DNA from: Mesoflavibacter sp037029465
GTDB taxonomy: Bacteria > Bacteroidota > Bacteroidia > Flavobacteriales > Flavobacteriaceae
Length of the DNA stretch: 64,000 nt
Assembly (NCBI RefSeq): GCF_037029465.1
Contig: NZ_JAYMEM010000004.1
Span: forward strand, 25,420 to 89,419
Direction of reading: 5' to 3'
Shown here: piece by piece, positions 18,229 through 27,485 of the stretch
How the letters are laid out: each line of letters opens with the position of its first letter
Position numbering within the stretch: position 1 is the stretch's first letter
Translations under genes and position numbers: made by a program
Notes under the pieces: model-generated
Database searches by the model: none
Told to the model about the DNA's origin: nothing
What the model saw: only the letters and a program-made list of their open reading frames with translations

Positions 18229-19776
18229 ATGAACTATTTAAAAAAATTACTTTTTTTAACCCTTACCATTTTTAGTTATTCTGCTAACGCGCAAAGCCCA
18301 TGCGTTAATGGTTTTGCAACATATACAGTAGAAGGTGTTACTACTTCTTATCCTTGTAATGATTACGATTTAATGTCCAGAGTACCTATTTCGGTTTTAG
18401 CAACAACTTTAGGCACTGAAGAAGGTAGTGATATTTGGGGATGGACAGATCCTTTAGACGGAAAAGAATACGCTATTGTTGGTACAACAAATAGTACCGC
18501 TTTTGTTGATGTATCTGATCCTATAAATCCTATTTTTTTAGGAAGAATTGAAACCGCAAACGGAAATACTTCTTATTGGAGAGATGTAAAAGTTTATAAC
18601 AACCATGCTTATATAGTTGCAGATGGTGTTGGTAACCATGGTATGCAAGTCTTTGACTTAACCAATTTAAGAACTGGACCAAACCCAGATTTAACTTATA
18701 CCAGCACTGTAAATGATGGTGAAGTTATTGTCTTTAGTGGCGATAACGGAATAAACATTGGTAGCTGCCATAATGTGGTTATAAATGAAGATGATGCAAC
18801 TGCTTATTTAGTAGGTTGCAATGCTGTAAGTGGCGGACCGATTTTTGTTGATATTTCTGACCCTACGGCTCCAACCATAAGTGGTAGTTATGCAGCAAGT
18901 GGATATACTCACGATGCACAAGTTATAACATACAATGGACCAGATACCAATGCTAGTAATGTTTCTGGAGTTTCAAGTTATGTTGGTAGACAAATTTTAG
19001 CAGCAAGTAATGGCGGCTCTAATGATAAAGTCGTGTTTTTGGATGTTACCGATAAAAGTAATCCTCAATTTATTTCAGAAATCACATACTCTAACCCTGG
19101 TTATGCACACCAAGGATGGTTTACAGAAGATCATAAATATTTCATTTTTGGTGATGAAACTGATGAAATGAGCTATGGTAACAACACCAGAACTTTAGTG
19201 TTTGATGTTAACGATTTAGATAACCCATCATTATTATCAACTTATTTCGGACCTTTTACAGCAATAGACCATAATGGGTATGTTGATGGTGATAAGTTTT
19301 ACTTGGCTAATTACCGTGCTGGTATGCGTGTAGTAGATATTTCTACCGTTGATACGCCTTCAAATACGATGACAGAAATAGGTTATTTCGATACTTATCC
19401 ATCTAGTAACAGCACAGCCTTTAATGGTGCGTGGAGTATCTATCCTTATTTTGCCAGCGGAAATATTATTATTTGCGATATAGAAAGCGGGTTATTTGTA
19501 GTTAGACAAAGCAATACATTAAGTACTTCAGAATTTGAAATTGATAACAATTTTACAATGTCACCCAACCCTACAAAAGAGAATGCTAAACTTACAAGTA
19601 GTAACACTAATAAAATTCAATCTGTTCAAATATTTAATGTGCTAGGTAAAAAGATGTTTAGTAAAAACAATATCAACTCAACAAGTTTCGTTTTACCAAC
19701 AAACAATTATAGTAGTGGTATTTACATTGTAAAAATTAACAATACAACTTCTAAAAAATTAATCATTAATAAATAA
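18229..19776 (+). CDS. Choice-of-anchor B protein with T9SS sorting domain
   Basis: This 515-residue protein is secreted. It has a signal peptide MNYLKKLLFLTLTIF ending NAQ. A choice-of-anchor-B beta-propeller region (about residues 50-420) shows repeats such as GSDIWGWTDP, AFVDVSDPINPIFLG and HNVVINEDDATAYLVG. A C-terminal domain of about 75 residues starts FTMSPNPTKENAKL and ends IVKINNTTSKKLIINK, the type A signal for type IX secretion and cell-surface attachment. I chose ATG 18229; a TTG 11 codons upstream overlaps the promoter. It heads the cassette containing the MbnP/MbnH-like pair. Confidence 0.9.
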   Translation: MNYLKKLLFLTLTIFSYSANAQSPCVNGFATYTVEGVTTSYPCNDYDLMSRVPISVLATTLGTEEGSDIWGWTDPLDGKEYAIVGTTNSTAFVDVSDPINPIFLGRIETANGNTSYWRDVKVYNNHAYIVADGVGNHGMQVFDLTNLRTGPNPDLTYTSTVNDGEVIVFSGDNGINIGSCHNVVINEDDATAYLVGCNAVSGGPIFVDISDPTAPTISGSYAASGYTHDAQVITYNGPDTNASNVSGVSSYVGRQILAASNGGSNDKVVFLDVTDKSNPQFISEITYSNPGYAHQGWFTEDHKYFIFGDETDEMSYGNNTRTLVFDVNDLDNPSLLSTYFGPFTAIDHNGYVDGDKFYLANYRAGMRVVDISTVDTPSNTMTEIGYFDTYPSSNSTAFNGAWSIYPYFASGNIIICDIESGLFVVRQSNTLSTSEFEIDNNFTMSPNPTKENAKLTSSNTNKIQSVQIFNVLGKKMFSKNNINSTSFVLPTNNYSSGIYIVKINNTTSKKLIINK

Positions 19777-19779
19777 ATT

Positions 19780-21057
19780 ATGATAATGAACAATTCTAAG
19801 ATTAAAGCAAAGTATTGGTTAAAAACATTAGCTTTTTCAGCTATGCTTAGTTTAGGTCTTGGTTGTTCTAGTGAAGAAAACTCAGGAATTAATACTCCCG
19901 ACAATAACAATATACAAAACTCTCAATTTCCATGTGAAAATGGTATGGCTGGCATATATCCATGTAATGGTTATGATTTAATGGCAGAAATAGATGTACT
20001 ATCATTAAGTGGTTCTTCAGCCGAGAGAGGTAGCGATATTTGGGGCTGGACAGATCCTTCAACCCAAAAAGAATATGCTATAGTCGCTTTAACCAATAGT
20101 ACTGCTTTTGTAGACGTGACCGATGCTACAAATCCTATTTTTTTAGGAAGAATAGAAACAAATACAAACACAAGTATTTGGAGAGATGTAAAAGTCTACA
20201 ATAACTACGCCTTTATTGTTGCAGATAATGCCGGACCACATGGTATACAAGTCTTTGACTTAACTAGATTAAGAAATTTAACATCAATACCAACTACTTT
20301 CACTCCAGACACCACTTTTAACGGAGTAGATAGTTGCCACAATATTGTCATCAATGAAAACGAAGGTGTTGCTTATCTTGTAGGTTGTAGCAATAATGGT
20401 GGCGGACCTATCTTTGTTGATGTTACTGACCCTTTAAACCCAACCTATTTAGGAGAATATACCTCAGCAGGATATTCTCATGACGCACAAGTTGTTACTT
20501 ATAGTGGACCAGATACAGATTATACTGGTCATCAAATTTACATTGGTAGCAATGGTAATTCTGACCAAGTAGTAATACTTGATGTTACAGATAAAAACAA
20601 CGTTATTCAAATTAGTAGTTTAACTTACCCACAAACAGCATATGCACACCAAGGTTGGTTTACAGAAGATCAATCCTATTTTATTTTAGGAGATGAAGTA
20701 GATGAAATTAATTATGGATTTAACACAAAAACATTAGTATTTGATTTTACAGATTTAGACAATCCATCACTGTCATCAACTTATTTTGGACCAACTCCTG
20801 CTATAGATCACAATGGTTATGTTAAAGGAGACGAATACTACCTTGCCAACTATCGTGCTGGATTAAGAGTTTTAGATATTAGTAATATTTCTGCTTCATC
20901 AAATGCTTTAGTCGAAACAGGATATTTCGATTCTTATCCAGCAGATGATAACCCAGATTTTAATGGTGCATGGAGTGTTTATCCTTATTTTGAAAGTGGA
21001 AATATCATCATTGGTGATATTGATGCTGGATTACTAATTGTTAGAAAAAATAATTAG
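19780..21057 (+). CDS. Choice-of-anchor B lipoprotein, paralogue of upstream gene
   Basis: This 425-residue lipoprotein has lipobox LGLGC near residue 29. The propeller is closely related to the preceding gene product, with shared blocks such as GSDIWGWTDP, WRDVKVYNN and YAHQGWFTED, but it lacks the C-terminal sorting domain. Thus one copy is exported by T9SS and this copy is lipid-anchored, a tandem duplication with diverged localisation. It starts 4 nt after the upstream stop. A second ATG two codons in (19786) is an equally good start. Function unknown; the context suggests a partner of the metal/haem proteins downstream. Confidence 0.9.
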   Translation: MIMNNSKIKAKYWLKTLAFSAMLSLGLGCSSEENSGINTPDNNNIQNSQFPCENGMAGIYPCNGYDLMAEIDVLSLSGSSAERGSDIWGWTDPSTQKEYAIVALTNSTAFVDVTDATNPIFLGRIETNTNTSIWRDVKVYNNYAFIVADNAGPHGIQVFDLTRLRNLTSIPTTFTPDTTFNGVDSCHNIVINENEGVAYLVGCSNNGGGPIFVDVTDPLNPTYLGEYTSAGYSHDAQVVTYSGPDTDYTGHQIYIGSNGNSDQVVILDVTDKNNVIQISSLTYPQTAYAHQGWFTEDQSYFILGDEVDEINYGFNTKTLVFDFTDLDNPSLSSTYFGPTPAIDHNGYVKGDEYYLANYRAGLRVLDISNISASSNALVETGYFDSYPADDNPDFNGAWSVYPYFESGNIIIGDIDAGLLIVRKNN

Positions 21058-22413
21058 ATGAAATATTTCGTCCTAAAAATATTAGCCTTATTGTTCATTT
21101 TTACATCTTGTAAGTCTGAAGACGACTCACCTCAACCTCAACAAGAACCAGAAATTCCAGAGTTTGAAACAACAGGTAGTATAGAAAGTATTTCAACTTT
21201 TGGAGGCACAAAAAATGAAAGTGCCGAAACAGTTATAAAAACATCAGATGGAGGTTACGCTGTGGTTGGCTTTACACAATCTATGGATGGTGATGTTACT
21301 GATAAATCTAATGAAAGTTATGACGCTTGGTTACTAAAATTTGATGCAGATAACAACCTATTGTGGAATAAGACTTACGGCGGATCTAACGACGAAAAAG
21401 CAAATGACATTATCCAAACCAATGATGGTGGTTTTGTCGTTATTGGTTACACATTTAGTAATGATGGCGATGTAAGTAATAATGCTGGACAACAAGATTT
21501 TTGGGTGTTTAAAACAGATGCACAAGGCAATATCCAATGGGAAAAAACCTTTGGCTATGCTGGTTTAGATTATGGATTATCAATTATTCAAACCAATGAT
21601 AATGGCTATTTTCTAACAGGTGTGTTAGACGTTACTGGTTCTGGCGGAGAAGGTAACACAAGAAGCAGCCAAACACTTCATGCTGGTGGAGATTATTGGG
21701 CTTTAAAATTAGACACTAACGGAGATTTACAATGGAGTAAATACTTTGGCGGCTATTTTACTGACAGTGCATTTGATGGTATCCAAACTGATGATAACGG
21801 ATTTTTAATCATCGGCTCTTCAGATAGTGAAGATGTAGATATTTCAGACAATATTGGCTCTTACGACTTTTGGGTTGTAAAAGTTAATAGTTACGGTATC
21901 TTAGAATGGGAAAATAATTATGGTGGCTCTCAAATAGACGAAGCTCATAAAATTATAAAAACCGATGATGGCAACTTTTTAATTGTTGGCGATACCAGAA
22001 GTGAAGATGTAAATATTTCTAATAGTCTAGGTGCTGCAGATGTTTGGGCAATAAAAATTTCTCCAACCGGTCAACTTTTAGAAGAAACCAGTTATGGTGG
22101 AGAAAGTTTTGATGTTGGTCGTTCAGTTATTTCAGATATTGAAAATGGATATATTATCTGCGGAAGTTCAAGAAGTGGTACAGGACAGCTTACACAAAAC
22201 AATGGACAAAACGACGTTTGGGTGTTTAAAACCGAAGCAAATGGAAACTTAAAATGGCAAACATCTATTGGAGGAAGTGATGTAGATTATGCTTACGGAG
22301 TTGCACAATTAGATAACGGAAAAATTATTGTTGTTGGAGAATCTAGCAGTAACGATTTTGACGTACCAGAAAACAAAGGTTTTACCGATTTAATAATTAC
22401 AACTTTAAATTAA
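21058..22413 (+). CDS. Repeat-rich beta-propeller lipoprotein
   Basis: This 451-residue protein has lipobox FIFTSC at about residue 19. It is built from about seven repeats of roughly 58 residues. Each has the pattern I-x-T-x-D-G-G-F-x-x-x-G-x-T-x-S-x-D-x-D, then D-x-W-V-x-K, then G-x-x-x-W-x-x-x-x-G-G. Seven such units fit a beta-propeller. Asp/Asn-rich turns could bind calcium. The start ATG follows the previous stop with no gap, and the next gene begins 2 bp after this stop. I do not recognise a specific function. Confidence 0.85.
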   Translation: MKYFVLKILALLFIFTSCKSEDDSPQPQQEPEIPEFETTGSIESISTFGGTKNESAETVIKTSDGGYAVVGFTQSMDGDVTDKSNESYDAWLLKFDADNNLLWNKTYGGSNDEKANDIIQTNDGGFVVIGYTFSNDGDVSNNAGQQDFWVFKTDAQGNIQWEKTFGYAGLDYGLSIIQTNDNGYFLTGVLDVTGSGGEGNTRSSQTLHAGGDYWALKLDTNGDLQWSKYFGGYFTDSAFDGIQTDDNGFLIIGSSDSEDVDISDNIGSYDFWVVKVNSYGILEWENNYGGSQIDEAHKIIKTDDGNFLIVGDTRSEDVNISNSLGAADVWAIKISPTGQLLEETSYGGESFDVGRSVISDIENGYIICGSSRSGTGQLTQNNGQNDVWVFKTEANGNLKWQTSIGGSDVDYAYGVAQLDNGKIIVVGESSSNDFDVPENKGFTDLIITTLN

Positions 22414-22414
22414 A

Positions 22415-23188
22415 ATGAAAAAAATATTAGTTCTATTAATAGCAATTTCAACTATTTTTTCCTGTAGTGAAGATGCAGATGATAATGTTGTACTACAAAA
22501 TAATGCTAGTGTTAATTTCAAATTTTCTCATCATTGGGACGGAACAGCTTTAAACAGTTCTAACTACGAAAATTTAGATTTAACTAATGAAAATGGTGAA
22601 GTGATAAACATAGACAGAATTAGGTATCTCATCTCTCGTGTTGAGTTAATCAATACAGCAACCGGTCTACGTTATTTATTTGATGGTTATAAATTTACAG
22701 ACATCTCAAACGAAGACACATATAATTTTTCGCCAGAAATTAACACAATACCAACCGGTAGCTATGCTTTAAAATTTGTTTGGGGGTTTAATGAAGAAGA
22801 CAACACAGATGGCGCTTACCCAGATTTAAACTCAGCATCTTGGAACTGGCCAGCTATGCTTGGTGGCGGTTATCACTTTTTACAATTTGATGGTATTTAC
22901 AATGTAGATACAACAAATCCATCTGCATTTAATTATCATAATGGTACAGCAAGAGTAAGTGATGGCGTTTTTGAACAAAACTTTGCTATCATAAACCTTT
23001 CAGGACCTTTTATGATTACAAATAACGCAACTATTGAAGTAAAAATGAATATAGCTGAGTTTTTTAAAAACCCAAACACTTGGGATTTAAACGTACTAGA
23101 CACGCCTTTAATGCCTAATTACACAGCGCAAAAAATGATGCAAGAAAACGTAATGTCTGTTTTTAGTTTAGGTGAAATCACACAATAA
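22415..23188 (+). CDS. MbnP-like copper-binding lipoprotein
   Basis: This 257-residue lipoprotein (Cys17 in STIFSC) carries the MbnP-family fold signatures: DRIRYLISRVEL (68-79), a Trp-rich SASWNWPAMLGGGYHFLQFDG block (about 140-160) and a His-His-Trp at 39-41. In characterised MbnP/MbnH pairs the di-haem enzyme oxidises a tryptophan of MbnP to kynurenine, giving a copper site. The adjacent downstream gene is exactly such a di-haem protein, which strengthens the call. Whether the modified Trp is conserved here cannot be decided by eye. It lies in a cassette of exported proteins. Confidence 0.85.
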   Translation: MKKILVLLIAISTIFSCSEDADDNVVLQNNASVNFKFSHHWDGTALNSSNYENLDLTNENGEVINIDRIRYLISRVELINTATGLRYLFDGYKFTDISNEDTYNFSPEINTIPTGSYALKFVWGFNEEDNTDGAYPDLNSASWNWPAMLGGGYHFLQFDGIYNVDTTNPSAFNYHNGTARVSDGVFEQNFAIINLSGPFMITNNATIEVKMNIAEFFKNPNTWDLNVLDTPLMPNYTAQKMMQENVMSVFSLGEITQ

Positions 23189-23191
23189 AAA

Positions 23192-24268
23192 ATGAAACAC
23201 TGGATAACATATAGTTTTTTAGCCATTCTTATTTGGTCGTGTTCTAAATCTGAAGACACACCAGATACAGGCGATTATGTTCCTGTGCCTTATCAACTAG
23301 ATATTCCAGCTCATTTTGACCAATTATTAATAGATCCTGTCATTCCGTTTAACAATCCAATGACCGAAGAAGGCGTTGCTTTGGGAAAACGTTTGTTTTA
23401 CGACCGTATACTTTCAGTAGATAATAGTAAAGCTTGTGCTAGTTGTCACATGCCACAAAATGCATTCTCAGACTCAAACCAATTTAGCGCTGGCGTATCA
23501 GGTAATATTGGCACAAGAAACAGTATGCCCTTATTTAATCTAGCTTGGAATTTTGACGATAACTACTTTTGGGACGGACGTGCTTTGGGCTTAGAACATC
23601 AAGCGTTAGAACCAGTAACCAATCCTATTGAGTTAGAAAACCAATCATGGACAGAAGTAGAAAACAGGCTTAATAATCACCCAGAATACCCTAACCTTTT
23701 TAATCAAGCATTTGGCACATCAACTATAACAAAAAACCTTGTATCAAAAGCAATTGCACAGTTTGAGCGTACTTTAATTTCTGGAAACTCAAAATTTGAC
23801 CGTTACCTATTAGGACAAGCTACACTAACACCACAAGAACAAGAAGGTTTAAATATTTTTATGGATGAAGATCGTGGCGACTGTTTTCATTGTCATGGTA
23901 ACCCAAATAATCCGCTTTGGACAGACAACCAATTTCACAACAACGGTTTAGATGCTACTTTTACAGATTTAGGCTTAGGAGCAGTAACTGGTAATCATAA
24001 CGATGATGGTAAATTTAGATCTCCTTCATTACGTAACCTTGCATATACAGCACCTTATATGCACGATGGTAGATTTGCTACTTTAGATGAAGTTATAGAA
24101 CACTACAGTACAGGTTTACAAGACTCAGACACTATTGACACTTTAATGAAAAAAGTAGATGAAGGTGGCGTACAACTTTCAGAAGTTGATAAAGCCAATT
24201 TAAAAGCCTTTTTATTATCACTTTCTGACCCTTCATTTTTAAACAATCCTGCATTTCTTCCTCAATAA
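23192..24268 (+). CDS. MbnH-like di-haem protein (MauG/bCcP superfamily)
   Basis: This 358-residue lipoprotein (LIWSC near residue 17) has two c-type haem motifs, CASCH at 82-86 and CFHCH at 231-235. Superfamily signatures are LGKRLFYDRILS, FWDGRALGLEHQALEPV and RSPSLRNLAYTAPYMHDGRFATLDEV. General annotation would be cytochrome-c peroxidase. The 3-bp linkage to an MbnP-like gene favours an MbnH-type maturase that oxidises its partner's tryptophan. It ends the exported cassette. A separate suf promoter follows. Confidence 0.88.
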   Translation: MKHWITYSFLAILIWSCSKSEDTPDTGDYVPVPYQLDIPAHFDQLLIDPVIPFNNPMTEEGVALGKRLFYDRILSVDNSKACASCHMPQNAFSDSNQFSAGVSGNIGTRNSMPLFNLAWNFDDNYFWDGRALGLEHQALEPVTNPIELENQSWTEVENRLNNHPEYPNLFNQAFGTSTITKNLVSKAIAQFERTLISGNSKFDRYLLGQATLTPQEQEGLNIFMDEDRGDCFHCHGNPNNPLWTDNQFHNNGLDATFTDLGLGAVTGNHNDDGKFRSPSLRNLAYTAPYMHDGRFATLDEVIEHYSTGLQDSDTIDTLMKKVDEGGVQLSEVDKANLKAFLLSLSDPSFLNNPAFLPQ

Positions 24269-24333
24269 GAAAAATCAATTAACCTATTTATTAATATAAT
24301 GTTACTAAATATGGTAAACAGAGACTTAAATTG

Positions 24334-24341
24334 TATCTTTG
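24334..24341 (+). promoter_or_regulatory. -7 box of the suf operon
   Basis: TATCTTTG, followed by CAC, matches TAnnTTTG 32 bp before the sufA-like start. Confidence 0.65.
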
Positions 24342-24373
24342 CACTCTATTTAGATAAATTCTAATTAACAGGT

Positions 24374-24703
24374 ATGATAAAAGTTTCTGATACAGCAAAA
24401 AAGAAAGTCATCGAATTGATGAATGAAGATGGCTTTAACCCAAGCACAGACTACGTTAGAGTTGGTGTTAAAAGTGGTGGTTGCTCTGGCTTATCTTACG
24501 ATTTAAAGTTTGACAAAACCAAAGCAGAAGAAGATAAAGTTTTTGAAGATAATGAGGTAAAAATTATTGTTGACAAAAAGAGTTTTTTATACCTAATTGG
24601 TACCACTTTAGAATATTCTGGAGGATTAAACGGAACTGGTTTTGTGTTTAATAATCCAAACGCTAACCGAACTTGTGGTTGTGGTGAATCGTTTTCACTA
24701 TAA
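24374..24703 (+). CDS. sufA: HesB/IscA-family A-type Fe-S carrier
   Basis: This 109-residue A-type carrier has the three family cysteines in GGCSGLSY and the C-terminal CGCGESF. It moves nascent Fe-S clusters to target proteins. As the first gene of the SUF cluster it is most likely the SufA equivalent; sequence alone does not separate SufA from IscA or ErpA. The 39-bp spacer after it precedes an unrelated four-helix-bundle gene. Confidence 0.93.
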   Translation: MIKVSDTAKKKVIELMNEDGFNPSTDYVRVGVKSGGCSGLSYDLKFDKTKAEEDKVFEDNEVKIIVDKKSFLYLIGTTLEYSGGLNGTGFVFNNPNANRTCGCGESFSL

Positions 24704-24742
24704 ACAAGTTTTAAAGTAGAAAGTAAAAAAGTTTAAAAGTAA

Positions 24743-25114
24743 ATGGCAAAATTTAGTTCTTTTGAAGAAATTATTTCTTGGCAAAAATCTAGAGAATTAA
24801 ACAAAGACATTTACAACATAACAAATAAAAACAGCTCTTTCTCTAAAGATTTTGGATTAAGAGATCAAATTAGAAGGTGTAGTATTTCTATTTCTTCAAA
24901 TATTGCTGAAGGATTTGAAAGAGAGACCACAAAAGAGTTCATCAGATTTTTGTATATCGCTAAAGCGTCTTCTGGAGAGTTTAGATCTCAGTTGTATTTA
25001 GCTTTTGATTTAGATTACATTACTAAAGATGAGTTCTCAACATTAAATTTAAAAGTAAATGAAGTTTCTAAGTTAATAAGTGGTTTAATTAAATATTTAA
25101 ACTCAACTTTATAA
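24743..25114 (+). CDS. Four-helix-bundle protein (S23 family)
   Basis: This 123-residue protein matches the four-helix-bundle family first described from intervening sequences of 23S rRNA: F-x-x-x-x-x-W-Q-K-S-R-E-L near the start, LRDQIRRCSISISSNIAEGFER in the middle and LSKLISGLIKYL near the end. These genes occur sporadically in chromosomes; some act as accessory nucleic-acid-binding subunits. Here it sits between sufA and sufB, with short A/T inverted matches on both flanks (AAGTTTTAAAGT on one side, ACTTTAAACTTT on the other). It looks like a later insertion that kept operon continuity. Confidence 0.9.
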   Translation: MAKFSSFEEIISWQKSRELNKDIYNITNKNSSFSKDFGLRDQIRRCSISISSNIAEGFERETTKEFIRFLYIAKASSGEFRSQLYLAFDLDYITKDEFSTLNLKVNEVSKLISGLIKYLNSTL

Positions 25115-25144
25115 CTTTAAACTTTACAACATTTATACTTATAT

Positions 25145-26593
25145 ATGAGTAAATATACTGAAGACGATTTAAGAGAAGAATTAAAAACTAAAGAATACGA
25201 ATACGGTTTTTATACAGATATTGAATCTGATACCTTTCCTGTAGGCTTAAACGAGGATATTGTTCGTGCTATTTCGGTTAAAAAAGAAGAACCAGAATGG
25301 ATGACTGAATGGCGTCTTGATGCCTTTAGATCATGGAAAGAAATGACAGAACCAGAATGGGCAAATGTACATTACGAAAAACCAGATTTTCAAGCTATTT
25401 CTTATTATTCGGCTCCAAACAATAAGCCTAAATATGATAGTTTAGACGAAGTTGATCCAGAATTATTAGACACGTTTAATAAACTTGGTATCTCTTTAGA
25501 CGAGCAAAAAAAATTAGCTGGTGTAGCTATGGATGTAGTTGTAGACTCTGTTTCTGTAGCAACAACGTTTAAAAAGACATTAGCTGAGAAAGGTATTATT
25601 TTCTGTTCTATCTCTGAAGCTATTCGCGAATATCCAGATTTAGTAAAAAAATATATTGGTACCGTTGTACCTAAAAAAGATAATTTTTATGCGGCATTAA
25701 ATAGCGCTGTATTTAGCGATGGTAGTTTTTGCTATATCCCTAAAGGTGTTAGATGCCCAATGGAATTATCTACCTATTTCCGAATTAATCAGGCAGGAAC
25801 AGGACAGTTTGAGCGTACATTAGTTGTAGCAGATCAAGGTAGTTACGTAAGTTACCTAGAAGGTTGTACTGCACCAAGTCGTGACGAAAACCAACTACAC
25901 GCCGCAGTTGTAGAGCTTATTGCTTTAGATGACGCCGAAATAAAATACAGTACCGTACAAAACTGGTTTCCTGGAAATGCAGAAGGAAAAGGTGGTGTTT
26001 ACAATTTTGTGACCAAACGTGGATTGTGCGAGAAAAACGCAAAAATTTCTTGGACACAAGTAGAAACTGGTAGTGCTGTAACTTGGAAGTATCCAAGCTG
26101 CGTATTAAAAGGAGATAATTCGGTGGGCGAGTTTTACTCAATCGCTGTAACTAATAATTTCCAGCAAGCAGATACGGGTACTAAGATGATTCATCTTGGA
26201 AAAAACACTAAATCTACGATTATTTCTAAAGGAATTTCTGCAGGAAAATCTCAAAACTCATATCGCGGATTAGTACAAATTGCAGGTCGTGCCGATAATG
26301 CACGTAACTTCTCGCAATGCGATAGTTTACTAATGGGTAACGAATGTGGCGCACATACATTCCCGTATATAGAAGCAAAAAATAAATCGGCACAAATAGA
26401 ACACGAAGCTACAACCAGTAAGATTGGAGAAGACCAAATCTTTTATTGTAACCAACGTGGTATTGATACCGAAAAAGCAATTGCTTTAATCGTAAACGGT
26501 TTTAGTAAAGAAGTATTAAATAAATTGCCTATGGAATTTGCAGTAGAAGCACAAAAGCTTTTAGAAATTTCATTAGAAGGTTCTGTTGGATAA
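25145..26593 (+). CDS. sufB: Fe-S cluster scaffold subunit SufB
   Basis: This 482-residue SufB has the family start (ELKTKEYEYGFYTDIESD), the QFERTLVVADQGSYVSYLEGCTAP block and the C-terminal core with QCDSLLMGNECGAHTFPYI and EHEATTSKIGEDQIFYCNQRGI. Conserved Cys and Glu residues of the SufB-SufD interface are present. It forms the SufBC2D scaffold with SufC and SufD further down. The next gene starts after 13 bp. Confidence 0.97.
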   Translation: MSKYTEDDLREELKTKEYEYGFYTDIESDTFPVGLNEDIVRAISVKKEEPEWMTEWRLDAFRSWKEMTEPEWANVHYEKPDFQAISYYSAPNNKPKYDSLDEVDPELLDTFNKLGISLDEQKKLAGVAMDVVVDSVSVATTFKKTLAEKGIIFCSISEAIREYPDLVKKYIGTVVPKKDNFYAALNSAVFSDGSFCYIPKGVRCPMELSTYFRINQAGTGQFERTLVVADQGSYVSYLEGCTAPSRDENQLHAAVVELIALDDAEIKYSTVQNWFPGNAEGKGGVYNFVTKRGLCEKNAKISWTQVETGSAVTWKYPSCVLKGDNSVGEFYSIAVTNNFQQADTGTKMIHLGKNTKSTIISKGISAGKSQNSYRGLVQIAGRADNARNFSQCDSLLMGNECGAHTFPYIEAKNKSAQIEHEATTSKIGEDQIFYCNQRGIDTEKAIALIVNGFSKEVLNKLPMEFAVEAQKLLEISLEGSVG

Positions 26594-26606
26594 TCAATTT
26601 TTAACT

Positions 26607-27479
26607 ATGAAAAAACTAATCATTCTTCTTATTACCCTTTCTTTATTTGTTGCTTGTAAAAAAGACAAAAAAGAACCTATTGTAGAGCAAACAGAAACTG
26701 AGGTTAAAAAAGAGCCTATCAAAATGTTTATGTTTGATGGTGGAACTGTACAAGTAAACATGCTTGATATTTTTTCTCAAGATGATGCTTACAAAGGACA
26801 ATCAAAAACCTTTGCAGATGCTATATATTTAATTCAGCATCCTGACGGTAACTTATTATGGGACGCAGGATTGTCTGAAGATTTATTAGATAAAGAACCT
26901 TACACAACACCAGAAGGCGCTTTTACTGTTAGTAGAAAAAAGGGAATTGAAGAACAGTTAAAATCAATTGGTTTATCAACTGATGATGTAAAATATATTG
27001 CATTATCACATACACATTTTGATCATTCAGGATCGGCGTCTAAATTACCAAAAGCGATTTGGATTGTTCAAGAAGATGAATACAATTTTGTAACTAGCGA
27101 AGAACAAAAAAAGGAAAACCCAGCACATTATGACGCCATAAAAAACTTAAAAGGTTTAAAGAAAATTAATGGCAATTTTGACGTGTTTGGAGATGGTAGA
27201 GTTGTAATAGTTTCTACACCTGGTCATACGCCAGGTCACCAATCTTTATTTGTAGATTTAGAACAAGAAGGGCCATTAATGCTTACTGGTGATGTATATC
27301 ATATGGAAGAAAGCAGAGAAAATGCAAGAGTACCAAAATTCAACTTTGACGTAGAGAAAACATTAAACTCTATGGAGGTTTTTGAAACATTTGCAGAACA
27401 AAAAGGCGCACGTGTTATCATTCAACATTCGCTAAAAGATTTCAATAGTTTAAATCACGCACCAGAACCAATTCAATAG
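26607..27479 (+). CDS. MBL-fold hydrolase lipoprotein (lactonase-like)
   Basis: This 290-residue protein has signal peptide and lipobox LFVACKKD, so it is probably periplasmic or membrane-anchored. The metallo-beta-lactamase fold shows HTHFDHSG, GHTPGHQSLF and GDVYHM, supplying the usual di-zinc ligands. It is closest in layout to N-acyl-homoserine-lactonase-like MBL proteins, but the substrate is unknown. I prefer ATG 26607; an upstream TTG would overlap the sufB stop. It sits inside the suf cluster between sufB and sufC, co-directional and closely spaced, followed by a small lipoprotein gene 6 bp away. Confidence 0.9.
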   Translation: MKKLIILLITLSLFVACKKDKKEPIVEQTETEVKKEPIKMFMFDGGTVQVNMLDIFSQDDAYKGQSKTFADAIYLIQHPDGNLLWDAGLSEDLLDKEPYTTPEGAFTVSRKKGIEEQLKSIGLSTDDVKYIALSHTHFDHSGSASKLPKAIWIVQEDEYNFVTSEEQKKENPAHYDAIKNLKGLKKINGNFDVFGDGRVVIVSTPGHTPGHQSLFVDLEQEGPLMLTGDVYHMEESRENARVPKFNFDVEKTLNSMEVFETFAEQKGARVIIQHSLKDFNSLNHAPEPIQ

Positions 27480-27485
27480 TAAAAA

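Noticed and set aside
23192..24268. Plain detoxifying cytochrome-c peroxidase
   Set aside because: Possible by domain, but tight coupling to an MbnP-like gene makes an MbnH-type maturase the better reading.
24743..25114. Avd accessory protein of a diversity-generating retroelement
   Set aside because: The four-helix-bundle family includes Avd, but there is no reverse transcriptase, template repeat or variable repeat nearby. The gene sits inside suf.
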